64,000 nucleotides of DNA from Rotaria sp. Silwood1 (taxonomy: Eukaryota > Rotifera > Eurotatoria > Philodinida > Philodinidae): contig CAJNOP010000325.1 of the NCBI GenBank assembly GCA_905250075.1, positions 124,001-188,000 on the forward strand, given 5' to 3'. The first letter of the stretch is position 1, and every line of letters begins with the position of its first letter. A program made the position numbers and the translations under genes. This document shows, piece by piece, positions 24,101-35,900 of the stretch. The notes under the pieces were generated by a model. That model was not told the DNA's origin, did no database searches, and saw only the letters and a list, made by a program, of their open reading frames with translations.

Positions 24101-27100
24101 ATATTTACTATAATGTTATCAATTTGTTATATACTTCACATTCGAAAGAAGAAATAAACAAACATACATAATATCTCATAATGGCTAGAAAACTATTGTT
24201 TATTATTTTATTCTCTTGTTTTCTTTTTTTTTCAACATGATTGCAATAATTATTGAAGGAGAAGAAAAATTTATCACCGGATATATTTGTCGATGTTCAT
24301 TATGTTGTATATGAAAAATAAGAAAATGTCAGGTCTATTTTTTCTTTTTGTCTTGAAGAAACACTTGAATATGAACGGAACTTGAAGAGAAAATTGAATA
24401 GAACTTCCGACATGTCAAATCTATTAAAATATATAATCTTTCAAAAGAATATCTTTATCAATAAGTCTTTTGTCCTCAAATACAATTTCAGTAAAATGAA
24501 TTTTTTCTTAAAATATATTTATAAATATAAAATGCTAATCTTACAGTATTATATAATTCTTCCAATCGATGAATGGTTAAAAATTTTTGCATATAAATTC
24601 CATTTTCAAGTAACAATCGACAAAATTCAACTTTATCGGTTATTAATGCAGTCATCATGATATCTTCTAATGCTTGTTCCTAACAGATTTATTTTAAATA
24701 AAGCAATAATATAAGTCTTTTTTTTCTCTCTTACTGGCCATTGCTGAGCACCAGATAGAATATAATTTCGAGCTATATCAACTCGATTCCATGTTAAAGC
24801 AAGTTTTAATTGATCTACAGATGATACACATGTACTACGAAGTAAAGCAATTAATATTGATAAATCAATATCTTGTGATGATTCTTCACCCATACGAAAT
24901 ATTGTAATCTTTAAAATAAAACAACAAAAAATTTTTTATTTTAAACATATTCTATAATGAAAAATAAAAATTTTTTTTACCAAATCTCGTCTTTTTACAC
25001 ACATCATTAATTCATTAAAAAGATTTTTTGCTTGTTTTTTTGTATATGAAAATGTTTTCATTATAGTATGAATTAATTGCGCTTGAATGTCAGGAGACAT
25101 TGTACTAGAATAGATTATTTACATTTTATTTTAAATCAACGCAAAATACAGAACTGTTGCTAACACAAACTTGGTGAAATTAAAACGTCAAATACATCAT
25201 ACGTGCTGATGCTAATTACATCAAAATTATTTTATTCTATTTATACTGGGACACATTTCTTCATCATTCTTTGAGTTAATTCTTCAGAATTGCAATAAGA
25301 ACGTATTTCATCAATTTTAATAAGATGTGATTAGTAGACAGTTCTAAGATCGTAAATCAAAAACATCTGCCCACAGACTATGACATGACGACAGAGAAGA
25401 GTATTAATAAGGCTTCTGTTACGAACCGTAAGGAGCAAGAGAGAGGATACCCAAATTTTTATCCTCATACTTCAACACCACTTCTAACTCTTTGAGTACC
25501 ATTGCTCAACCAATGAACAAAACTTTTTCGAGATTTTATATTAAATATGGACAATGTGTATTGTTGACATTTGCCTTAAAATCTTTTAAATAATCTTAAA
25601 AGTCATTTTCGGCCTATGCCTGTACTCCCGATGAGAATGACGACGAAGTATTTTTGTCATCCGCATAAGAAAGTACGAGTCTAGGTCAGATATCCAAATG
25701 AAAGCTGTCACTAATTCAACCTTCTGAATATTGCTACGAGTTACTCTTAACTTGATTTCCACACAGAGAATCGAAATATTTTAGTAATCACAATAGGGTA
25801 TTATCAGTCTTTGTCTCCTGCTTAGAATAGAAATGATATTTCAAGAACCCATCAAACTCATTGCCTCTGTAATCTCATTAGTGTTATAACTTTTATTTGT
25901 CATAGAGAAAACTGCACTTAGAGATCATTTTGTGTTCGCGAGTTATGTCAGAATTAAGAAACTTGAAAAAATTGTGCATTATCATGTACGCTGGTATTCA
26001 AAGAGTTGAATCGTATTTTACAAAATTTAGCATGACATTTGACTATTAGAAATAGCTTTGATACACAACATATCATAAGTAGTTTGTAGCACACGATCTA
26101 AAAGGATTGTTGAAGTATAGGTGTAGAAATTTAGACGCTTCCCTCACAGGCATAACAGACCCGTTAGGAACGGCTTATCTCAGACGTGACACACATCAGT
26201 AAGAGACCATCACAGATCGTAGCAGACATCACGAAAGAACCATCACAGTACGTGTTAGTTCTTTACACATTAACTATAATATATTGTGATTAATATCTTG
26301 TATTAACAGTAGATAAGAATTCATAAACCAATGTATACATCGATAAATCCTCTCGTTTACTATAGTAATAGCTTCGTCGTATCTTACATTTGAATCCCAC
26401 AAGGATTGTGCTAATAGTTTTCATTTTTTTACTAATACACATCTTCATTTTCATATGTGTATATAAAAATAATACGTTTCAATCTTTATTGATATGCTAA
26501 TTCACAAATTATTTCAATGAATGATTTCATCGATTGACATTTATTCCACGACCAATTTATTTAAATCTACCAAAACGATATAAATGTCAAAGAAAATATG
26601 ATACTTGTCAATTAGTTGATTTTTCATTTTTTTTTTCTTTATATTCTATTCGAAAGAAAATATTTTTGTCCTTGACAAGCAAAAATACAAACAAAAAAAA
26701 ATGAAGAAAATATTGAGTTAAACGAATAGATCGAAACAATATTGGATCCGACATAGTTATGAAAAAAGAAAACTACTGATTAATCTCTTTCAAGATATAA
26801 TTTAATTTTCTTAGTCGTATTGATCTAATTTTAAACTATTTCTATATAATTCATTCTCGTCAGTGAATAATAAATTGACATACCCATCTTCTCTAGCGTA
26901 TCGATGTGTAAATGAAATCAGATCAGCCGCACGACCGCTTCCGTCACAAACAACAACGGGTACTGGTGGATTATCTGTAACATGTTCTAAAACCATTCGA
27001 ATTGTATTCGTTCCGCCTTCGACAACAACACATACAACAGGAATATTTGAATTTTCAGCTTAAATAAAAGAAAAATGAATCTTCATTTTTGTTTTTGTTT

Positions 27101-28203
27101 TTCTATGAAAATATATACATGACTGTGCATTTGTTTGTTTCAATAGAAATCTTTCAAAACGTTTTCTTAATAAAATTTCACCTCCATATTTTCCATTTGT
27201 TCCATTGTCAACAAGTAAAAAATAATAATGATTACTATTTAATGTCGCATTATTTTTAGTTGCTAATGCTTTTGAATGATATGAAACAACTTTCTAAACA
27301 AAGAAAAAAGTTTTTTTTTGTTCTTTTTTATTTATTCTGCTTTTGATCTTTTTGTTGTTTCTTTTTTTTACATTAACACCAATTAAATTTTCTCGTCCTT
27401 CAACAACACCCCATGGTGAAAATCCAATACAAACAATATCCGATTTAGCTTTTGGTGATTTAACAAAAAGTGCATCACCAACATGTTTAACAACACCTAT
27501 AAAATTCTCATAAAACATTCATAAAATTTTTCTTTTCTTATTTTCATTTTACCTTGTTGACAACCATTTGTTATAATCCATGCACCAGTTGTTTTAGCTG
27601 CTCGAAAAAGTCCTTTTTTTAAAACACGTTTAAGTTTTGGTTGTAATTCAAAATTTGCAATACCACCATCAATAGATATAACAAGACGTGGTAATTTAAG
27701 ATTCCATACACGTAAAAATAATTTTAATACTAAATCCGGACGTGTATCATGTGAAAGACGAATATACTAAAACAAAGTACAAAGAAAAATTTAAAATTTA
27801 AACAATAAAATTAATTTTACTTGAGCTTTAGCTGGATGTGCCATGCCTTCAAATTCAATTATACCAAATGCATCAGTTGGTTCAGTTCGTGTATGTTTTG
27901 GTATAGACCATATTTCATCTTTATTTATTGTTAAAAAATTTATATCATGTGATACAATTTGTATTTGTTCATTATGTTCAAGAAAAAATCGTCCACAACA
28001 ACAACGTCCTAGTTGTTGTTCAATTTTTGATGGAATAAATTTAATACATTCACGTTTTTTAAATGTTCGTTGTATCCATGATACATTATTATCAAACTGA
28101 TAAATAGGAAACAAAACAAACGAAAAAAGAAAAATTAATTAATTAATTATATCACTATAGCATTTTATTCTTGTAAATATCCTACCGATGTTGGCGTGAT
28201 CAT
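15126..28203 (-). CDS. TRPM: TRPM-family cation channel (TRPM1/3-like, no kinase domain)
   Basis: Twenty-three exons give 1494 residues: 28186-28203, 27821-28096, 27553-27766, 27372-27496, 27119-27293, 26884-27058, 24981-25104, 24735-24908, 24545-24679, 23790-23849, 23585-23731, 23380-23509, 23295-23315, 23145-23241, 21561-22438, 21438-21490, 21342-21383, 20963-21169, 20756-20896, 20331-20685, 20136-20268, 15506-15999, 15126-15436. The N-terminal melastatin region shows [30 protein letters not shown] and [14 protein letters not shown]1-S6 lie at about 885-1130, with IYGEV and a Cys pair in the pore region and S6 ending in FNNTYI. The TRP helix follows ([10 protein letters not shown]), then a coiled coil ([20 protein letters not shown]). 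An Asp/Ser-rich insert of about 170 residues precedes S1. The tail lacks an alpha-kinase. Family members form tetrameric plasma-membrane cation channels. Introns of 1.8 and 4.1 kb stand out among short ones. Confidence 0.95.
16211..16799. mobile_element. 589-bp foldback element in the 4.1-kb TRPM intron
   Basis: Two arms of 166 bp, 16211-16376 and 16634-16799, are near-perfect inverted copies of each other, separated by 257 bp. Both tips read TAATGTCCGTTTC going inward. If the element starts at ATGTCC it would be bounded by TA dinucleotides, as for Tc1/mariner-type insertion. No transposase frame. Translating either arm gives matching peptides on opposite strands, which are a by-product of the palindrome and not genes. 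Confidence 0.8.
17260..17565 (+). CDS. orphan 101-residue open frame inside TRPM intron
   Basis: An ATG-to-stop frame antisense to the host gene. The peptide is soluble-looking, mixed in charge, with segments such as [17 protein letters not shown] and [15 protein letters not shown] and few low-complexity residues. Codon choice is less A/T-ending than in confident genes. I recognise no family. It lies about 460 bp from the foldback element, so it may be a fragment of a mobile element or a captured gene. No intron signals link it to other frames. Confidence 0.25.
   Translation: MMYRCFTKTFTQQNVRNTVFVGIVVDKRNEKGRRHLVVSKVVHVDDNGVIRVNDFQFSLQSIVNLPRNSNWSINSRHDTRSFHLNHNSFYAFRVCDRDRVS
17566..20135. 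other. remainder of the 4.1-kb TRPM intron
   Basis: No gene seen. Pyrimidine-rich stretches at about 18950-19020. GGGCGTAGCTA at 18728-18738 matches 11 bases of the left tip of the hAT-like element in SLC35E3, but no right end or target duplication could be defined. Confidence 0.45.
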
Positions 28204-28729
28204 CTTTATTTAGAAAAGATTTTCTTTGTATTATGACATGGAAATGACAGGATATGCTACTGTTGATGATAATAGCATGGAAAAAGAAAAAAAAAAGAGA
28301 GAAAGACATCATCGTCTTTCACCGCTCTTGTTATTATCGCACATTTCTTTTTTCTAAGCAGAATAGAGAGAGAAAAAAGAAGAAAAAAGACTGACGATGT
28401 ATTTAATCCTATTATTAATATAAGATGCCCACGCAGCCAGTTAGATATTCATAATATTTTTGAGAAATTTCACAGGAGATAGTCTGTGGATATTTTTTTT
28501 TTCTTGAATTATACAACGAGACGAAAAAAACAATTGAGGATTATCAATACACACACACATACACACGCACACGTAAAGACAAAAAAAAAAAAAGAAGCAA
28601 TATATAAAATGAAAATCCAACTGGAATGATCTAGTTCATAATCATGTAATAAATCTAATGATTTTGTTTTTCGTTAAAGAGGCTGTACAAATACATAAAA
28701 ATATGAAGATGTTTTCTTTGTTTTCTCTT
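28204..28729. other. intergenic, 526 bp, with CA microsatellite
   Basis: Lies between the RNF34 stop and the TRPM start, both minus strand. Contains an ACACAC-type tract at 28549-28572 and several A-runs. The TRPM promoter should be here; no clear element is visible. Confidence 0.5.
28549..28572 (+). repeat. AC microsatellite
   Basis: AC dinucleotides interrupted once by AT and once by GC. Short and seen directly. Confidence 0.8.
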
Positions 28730-31591
28730 TTATGACTTGAAAACGCGTACAACACGAACAATATTCGATCGACAAATTGGACATTCGGCGAGTAATTTAC
28801 CACATTTGACACATGTTACCTATAAACATAAAAAAAAAAAGACAAGAAAAACATGAATTAACTTATCAAGACAGATAATTATAAAAGAAAATAATATGGA
28901 ATTATTTTTATAACAAAGACTAACATTTATCTCTTAAATAAAAAGAAAATAACAACGGATAAAAAGATCAACTATTAGAAAACAAAACGAAGCTTAGCCA
29001 TTCTTAGAGATAATCATAACTCTAACTAAGAATAGATTAACCGACGCATGGCTTATGTTTTTTTTGTTCTTTCTATAATTCAAACGGATTTAGTTCAAAT
29101 ATATATTTACTATGATAATTATAAAATTGTCTTCTTTTGTTTTTAAGAGATCTAGAAATCTATTTCTTTATTGAAGATTTTGCGAACGTCTAATATAATC
29201 ATCCATGTCGACTAAAATTATTCAATATTATCTAATTTAATGATCATAAAAATGATTTTTAATTATCTTTTTTTTTTGTTTTTATTCGATCGATCAATAA
29301 TATTGTATAGAGAAGATTAACTAAAATAGTTAACTTACCATATGACCACAATCTAAAAATACACAATCAGCAATTGCATCCATGCATACTTTACATAATT
29401 CACTATCGCTTGCTGTTGCATTATCAAGTTCTTTAGCTAGATAAAGAAACAAAAGAATTGTCGTTTTTTTTTGTTGTTGAATATTTAAATTTACTTTTGA
29501 TTTTTTCATTTTGTCGATCACGATAAAGTCTTCGAACTTTTTCAATTAATTCAGTTTTTTCAACACATCCTTTATAATCAACAAAATTTGCTACTAAAAT
29601 TTCTTTTAATTCACGAACACTTAAATCTTCAATATTTTGTTCATTATTTAATTCACTAAGAGATTTTCGACGTATCCGTTGTTGATTTGTAGTTGTTTGT
29701 TGTTGTTGTTGTTGCTAAATATAAAACAATAAATAATATTCATCAATTTCATATAAAATATTATTTATAAATGAATTTCAAATATATGAAAAGTCAAGAT
29801 TTGATTTTATAGTAATTTACTGATACATTTTTCTGAAAGAAATGATAGAATAAATTAGATGAATGTGATAATACATTGAATTGATATGTCGCATGATCGA
29901 CTGAATGCCTTAGATCACATGTTCTATGGTACGTTGACTGCAATAACCCTGATTTAAGACAGACGTCTGTCTAGATTTGCAAGAGAAGATATTACGGAGT
30001 CGAAATTTTTGGCGAACAAATATACTTGTTGTTAATAAGAATGCTCTTCTGATATTTTTCTTTTGTTATCTTAAACCTTATTTATGATCCTATATAAATT
30101 AGTATAGTTTTGTTCATTACGTAATATATGAAGAATAAACTTATTATTATATAAGAGTAAAAATACTTGACTACTTTACTTATATAACAATGGCATTAAC
30201 TTCGTCGAAGTCTGATGTAATGTTTCAATATTCTTTCATTTACAAAAAATATGAGTCTATTAATAGTTAATATGATTGTTCAAATAATCAAACAATTCTG
30301 AAATTATTCGATTAATTATGTAATTAACAATTTTTCACTAATTAATTATAAATTGCATTCTTTTCAAGAAACTAATATTCTCTGTAAATTATACATTAGA
30401 AGAGAACATAGCCATAACTTTTGACTTAAGTATATACTAATACATAATATCAGCATATGATTAATATATTTATCTAACTTTTCCTTAGATAAAAAAAAAA
30501 ACAATGTATTAGTAAATATGAGTCATCATCATCATTCATGTGATGTTTGCTAATTATATGAATTTAAGAAAACAAAAAAAAAAAAAAAGCATTTTTATTT
30601 TTACCACATTATTTGAACTAGCTGTTGTTTCATTAGTTGTTGAAGTTCTTCGTTGTTGTGGACTAGTTGATGTACTATTTGTTGTTGTTGTATAAACAAA
30701 ATTTCCAGGTGATGAAAATGTATATGTAAATGGTCCATTTGTTGTTGTACCAAAATTAAATGTTGATGTACCATTTCCATTATTTGTTGTTGTCGTTGTT
30801 GTTGTGGTTGTTTGTTGATGATCACCAAGTGCATGATGTAAAACACCCGATACTGTATTTGTAACATAATCTTGTAAATTTGCAGCAAAATGATTCATTT
30901 GACTAGCAAATGATGACATTGTATGTTGAAAATTTGTATAATTTCCATTTTTAGGTGGAGGAGGAGGTGGTGGAGGTGGCGGTGGCATAACAGTTGTTGT
31001 TGTAGATGATGATGATGATGATGATGAGGCACTTGTTGATGTTGAAAATTGATTAAATGTTGTATGAAATTGTTGTTGATTAGCATTTGTTGTTGTTGAT
31101 GATGATGATGATGTTTGTGCTTGTTGTTGTTGTTGTTGTTGTTGAATAAATAAACGTGTAAATGGTAAATGTCTATTTCGTACAATTAAATCGACAAGTT
31201 CTTGTTTTTCTGTACATGTATGATGTGAAATATTTTTTGCTTGTAAATAGCACCGTAAATGTTTAACTTTTAATGCTAATAATTGTTCATCTGTTGTTGA
31301 ATCACTTGATATTAATTGACATGTAAGACATATACGATATGGTTGATTATAATGACGTTCACGGGGTGCACAACTTGTACAATAATATTGACGACAAACT
31401 GCGCAACTTTTCTATAAAAAAAAAGAAAAAAAAAACAAACATAACAATAAACAAAAGTTTTTATTAAAGAATTTTTTTTTTATGAAAAATACTTTTCGTT
31501 TAGTTAATGTATATGTAGAATGACAATGTTCACATTGATCATTTGAGGAAGTTGTAGTTGAATAAGATGATGATGATGATGGTGATGGCAT
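28730..31591 (-). CDS. RNF34: RNF34/RFFL-type E3 ubiquitin ligase
   Basis: Five exons (31493-31591, 30605-31411, 29495-29714, 29339-29436, 28730-28819) encode 437 residues; human RNF34 has 372. The N-terminus has a FYVE-type zinc finger (CEHC at 20-23, then CAVC, CTSC and CLTC pairs). A SAP-like helix pair follows ([17 protein letters not shown]), and a second one after the linker ([20 protein letters not shown]). The C-terminal RING starts at residue 390 with CKVCMD, passes LDCGHM, and ends [17 protein letters not shown], the family's diagnostic tail. The linker between them is expanded into Ser, Thr, Gln, Asn, Gly and Pro runs, including eleven or so consecutive prolines. Family members ubiquitinate targets such as caspases and p53 at endosomal or plasma membranes. 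Its start is divergent from MRLC, 490 bp away. Confidence 0.93.
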
Positions 31592-32081
31592 TATTTTTAA
31601 TGAAGACAATACTTTGAAACAATTACTAAACAGAGACGCCACGTCTTGAATATCGAAAAAAAAATAGAAAAAAGAAAATAAATAGGAAAAATTATTTGAA
31701 TATCATTTATTACCTCTTGAAATTTATTGAACAAGTCAATAATGCATAAAAGAGTCTTTTCTTTTTTTCTCTTTTTTTTTCTTATATCGGTCAATCAATC
31801 AATCTGACATCTTGTTGTTGCTCGTTTTGTTTTCAACCAATAGATAACTTTTGAATAAAAATTAATTTCTTATTTTCTTACAAATAAAAAAAAAATAAAT
31901 ATGAAATATTCTTATAAAGAATTTTTTTCTCATATTTAAGAATTAAAAAAAAAATAATATTTTGTTATATTTTTCTTCGAGTGACATCTGCTATTATGTA
32001 GGTGTATGAAGAACAAAAAAAAAGTAAATAAATCAAAAAAACTTCTTTCAATCAGTTATACGAATTATCTAAAAACTTAAA
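31592..32081. promoter_or_regulatory. divergent intergenic region between RNF34 and MRLC
   Basis: 490 bp separates two ATGs pointing away from each other, so promoters of both genes should be here. The sequence is A- and T-tract rich. No TATA or initiator motif can be singled out. Confidence 0.5.
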
Positions 32082-32704
32082 ATGGCAGCTCGTGCTAAAG
32101 CTAAACAACCAGCTAAAAAACGGCAACAACGTGCAACTTCAAATATATTTGCGATGTTTGATCAATCGCAAATACAAGAATTTAAAGAAGCTTTTAATAT
32201 TATTGATCATGATCGAGTTCGTTTTTAAACTAACCATTGCTTTTTTTTTTTTAGTAAGTTTTACTTTCTAGGATGGTTTTATAAGTAGTGATGATTTACG
32301 AGATATGTTTGCTTCATTAGGTAAAGTTGTACCTGATGTAGAACTTGAAGCAATGATCCGTGAAGCACCTGGAGATATTAATTTTACTAGTAGGAAAAAT
32401 AAAATTTTTGTATTTTTGTTTAGGATAAACAATATATTTTTTAGTGTTTTTAACATTATTTGGTGAAAAATTAACAGGTTCAGATCCTGAAGAAGTTATA
32501 CGTAATGCATTTTTAGCATTAGATGAAGAACGTACAGGAAAAATAAGTGAAGAACGTTTACGTGAATTATTAATGTCAATGGGTGATCGTTATACTGACG
32601 AAGAAGTTGATGAATTATTTAAAGATGCTCCTATTAAAAATGGCCTTTTTGATTATCAAGAATTTGTTAAAATTCTTAAATATGGACGAAAAGATCAAGA
32701 TTAA
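32082..32704 (+). CDS. MYL9: myosin regulatory light chain, smooth/non-muscle type
   Basis: Three exons (32082-32216, 32272-32389, 32445-32704) encode 170 residues, the usual length. A basic N-terminus leads into [15 protein letters not shown], where T19 and S20 are the equivalents of the MLCK/ROCK phosphorylation pair T18/S19. EF-hand 1 ([12 protein letters not shown]) keeps its calcium/magnesium ligands. Later hands are degenerate, as in the family. [14 protein letters not shown] and [15 protein letters not shown] are conserved. It binds the myosin II neck and switches motor assembly and contraction on phosphorylation. The choice of vertebrate name is approximate; the fly counterpart is spaghetti squash. 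Its stop is only 207 bp before the DDX54 start on the same strand. Confidence 0.93.
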
Positions 32705-32894
32705 ATGATATCATAGATATATATATATATATTTGTATTTTCTTTTTTTTTTATTTCCATGAACAGATATATTTTTTCGCTTTTTTTTTTCTCTCTTATG
32801 AAAATTCCATTGCTTTATTATGATTATTATTTTTTTTTTTGCTAAATTAAGGAATTAATCACATTCGATTTATAATTAAAATGTATTTTTTTGT

Positions 32895-32902
32895 GATTGT
32901 AG
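32895..32902 (+). promoter_or_regulatory. acceptor-like site before DDX54 start
   Basis: TGATTGTAG ends at 32902, nine bases before the ATG, in the 207-bp gap after MRLC. It resembles the window's intron acceptors. It could serve a 5' UTR intron or leader trans-splicing. Confidence 0.35.
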
Positions 32903-32911
32903 ATCAGTAAA

Positions 32912-35900
32912 ATGAATGAAGAAGATTTTCAACAAGGTAAATTTGTTTTTTTATTTGAAAATAATAGAATTTTATTTTTTTTTTTTATAGATTTTACTTT
33001 TGATGGAGAAATAAATAAAAAGAAAAATTTAAAATCAAAAAAAAAGAATAAATCAAATGGATTTCAATCATTTGGTATGTTAATCATTTTATTTATTGTT
33101 TGTAGTCAATAAATATACCAAAAAAAACAAAACAAAAAAGCAAACTTCTTATCTTGATATTTAAAGGTCAAAAGAAAAAATAGAAGATTAAAGTTTCGTT
33201 AAGAATTTAAAAAGAAATTGATCCGTATATGTAATTATTCATATTATTAAGTAAAATTCTCAATATGTTTTTAAAAAACTTGAATTTTTCGAATAGTTAA
33301 TTTCTATTTGAAAATTTATTGATAGAAATCAGAGACACATTATGAAAATACTTTTCGTCTTACAAAAAATTCGAACTTTATTCAAGTAATCAACTGATTA
33401 CTATCACATACTCTTTTATATTTATGTAAAATACATATTAAATAATTTCAGGATTATCATCACCTGTATTTAAAGCTATTATGAAACGTGGTTATAAAGT
33501 ACCAACACCAATTCAACGTAAAGTATGAAATATAATTAAATAGTAATTTATAGAATTTTTGTTTTTGTTTTTTCTTAATTCATAGGCGATTCCCGTAATC
33601 TTAAAAAATAAAGATATTGTAGCAATGGCACGTACTGGTAGTGGAAAAACTGCTGCTTTTCTTATACCAATGTTTGAAAAATTAAAAGGACATGATCCAA
33701 ATTCTGGTCCACGTGCACTTATTCTATCACCTACGCGTGAATTAGCTTTACAAACACTTAAATTTACAAAAGAAGTAAATACAAAAAACAAAACGATTCT
33801 TTTTTTTTTCTTGCAAAATAAATTAATACAGTGAGAATAACTAAATTTTCATTTCGAATCAGTACAATTGATCTTTCAAAGACTGTTATGACACATATAT
33901 ATCTGTCGTGAGTGTTGGTATGAATGAGAATCTTTGATGTACATTATCTTTATTTCTGAAAACGTTAAATAAATATATTGATATTATACACAAGTTCTAT
34001 ATTTTTTTTTAGCTTGGAAAATTAACTGATCTCATCGCAACAGCTATTCTTGGTGGTGAAAGGTAAGACATTGTTAAATTAAAACTATTTTTCAATTTGT
34101 TTGGATTCTTTCATAATCTACTTATTGTTTAGACTTGAAGAACAATTTAGTAATTTACATGCTCATCCAGATATGTACGTTGATTAGTTATAAAAAATAA
34201 AAATTCTTTTTTTTTTTCTCTGTATTAAGAATTATTGCAACACCTGGTCGTTTTATGCATTTATGTATTGAAATGGATCTTAAATTATATGATATTAAAT
34301 ATGTTGTATTCGATGAAGCAGATCGGTATGTTTAATTGTACTAAATCTCATAGTTATCTTTCATAGAGAATTAACAGAAGAGAACGAGTACATGAAAAAA
34401 ACAGTACTAGATCATAAATAAGATTATTTCCATCATGAACAAAAAGCAATAAAATAGAAATAATCAACTCAATGAAAATTTTAAATTATAACAAAAAATC
34501 TTTAGGAAAGATGGTCTCTTATGAAACAGTAAAATAAAAGAAATTGTTGATGTAATTTAATAGCACTTCGTAGTTTGTGATTACGTTAGATTTTAAGCAT
34601 CGGAATTTGAGATCGAATATCTGTCAGAATATGATTAAGAAAAATTCCATAAATAGTTCAGATATTAATTTCATATGAAGGTCATTCATAAAAAACTTTC
34701 CTAAACTTGTCGAATAGATCCGAATTTGAAATTTTTTGAACACTATTAATCATTCTTAATGAAAGATTTTATATTATAAAAATTTTTTACTCACATTTAT
34801 TTAGTTTATTTGAAATGGGTTTTCAAGAACAAATTAATGATATAGTAAAACGTTTACCATCTCAACGTCAAACATTATTATTTTCAGCAACATTATCAAA
34901 AATTCTTGCTGAATTTGCTAAAGCAGGTCTATATGAACCAGAATTAATTCGTCTTGATATTGAAATGAAATTAAATGAAAATTTAAAATTATTATTTTTT
35001 CATTTACGTCATGATGATAAAACAGCATTATTATTATATTTACTTCGTTCAATAATACCAATTGATCAACAAATTGTTTTATTTGTTGCAACACGTCATC
35101 ATTGTGAATATTTAAAAGAATTACTTGAACAACAACAACAACAACAACAAAATTTATTTTCAGCTGTTACAATTTATTCAACACTTGATCATACAACAAG
35201 AAAAATAAATCTTTCAAAATATCAAACAGGTAAAGCACGTATATTAATTGTAACAGATATAGCTGCAAGAGGATTAGATATACCTTCACTTGATAATGTT
35301 ATTAATTATCATTTTCCTGCAACACCAAAATTATTTCTTCATCGTGTTGGTCGTGTTGCACGTGCTGGACGAATGGGTACAGCTTATTCATTTATATCAA
35401 CAGATGAATTATCATATTTATTTGATATACAAGAATTTATTGGTAAAACAATAAAATATGCAATAAATAATGATAATAATAATGATTATCATTTAATATT
35501 TGGTAATGTACCACAAACAATAATTGATGAAGAATCTGATACAATAAAAAAATTAACTGAAATAAATATTGATTTAATTAATTTATTTCAAGTACAACAA
35601 AATGCATATCAACATTATTTAAGATCACGACCAACATCAACATATGCATCAATTAAACAAATGAAACAATATCATAATCAAATTATTAATATGGATATAC
35701 ATCCAATATTTAAACAAAATTATATAGCTGAAGATTTAACACCTAATATACTTATACAACAATTAAAAACATTTCGAGCAAAGAATGTAAGTTAAAAATA
35801 TCTTATTAAAATTTCAAAAACAATCTCATGTTTTCTCTTCAATAATATCTAATGAATACTCGGTATTTTAATTTGATAAATCTTATTGTTGTTATTATGT

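Noticed and set aside
30601..31185. Gln/His-rich frames overlapping RNF34
   Set aside because: Other frames of the same trinucleotide-rich exon; the RNF34 frame alone joins the zinc finger to the RING.
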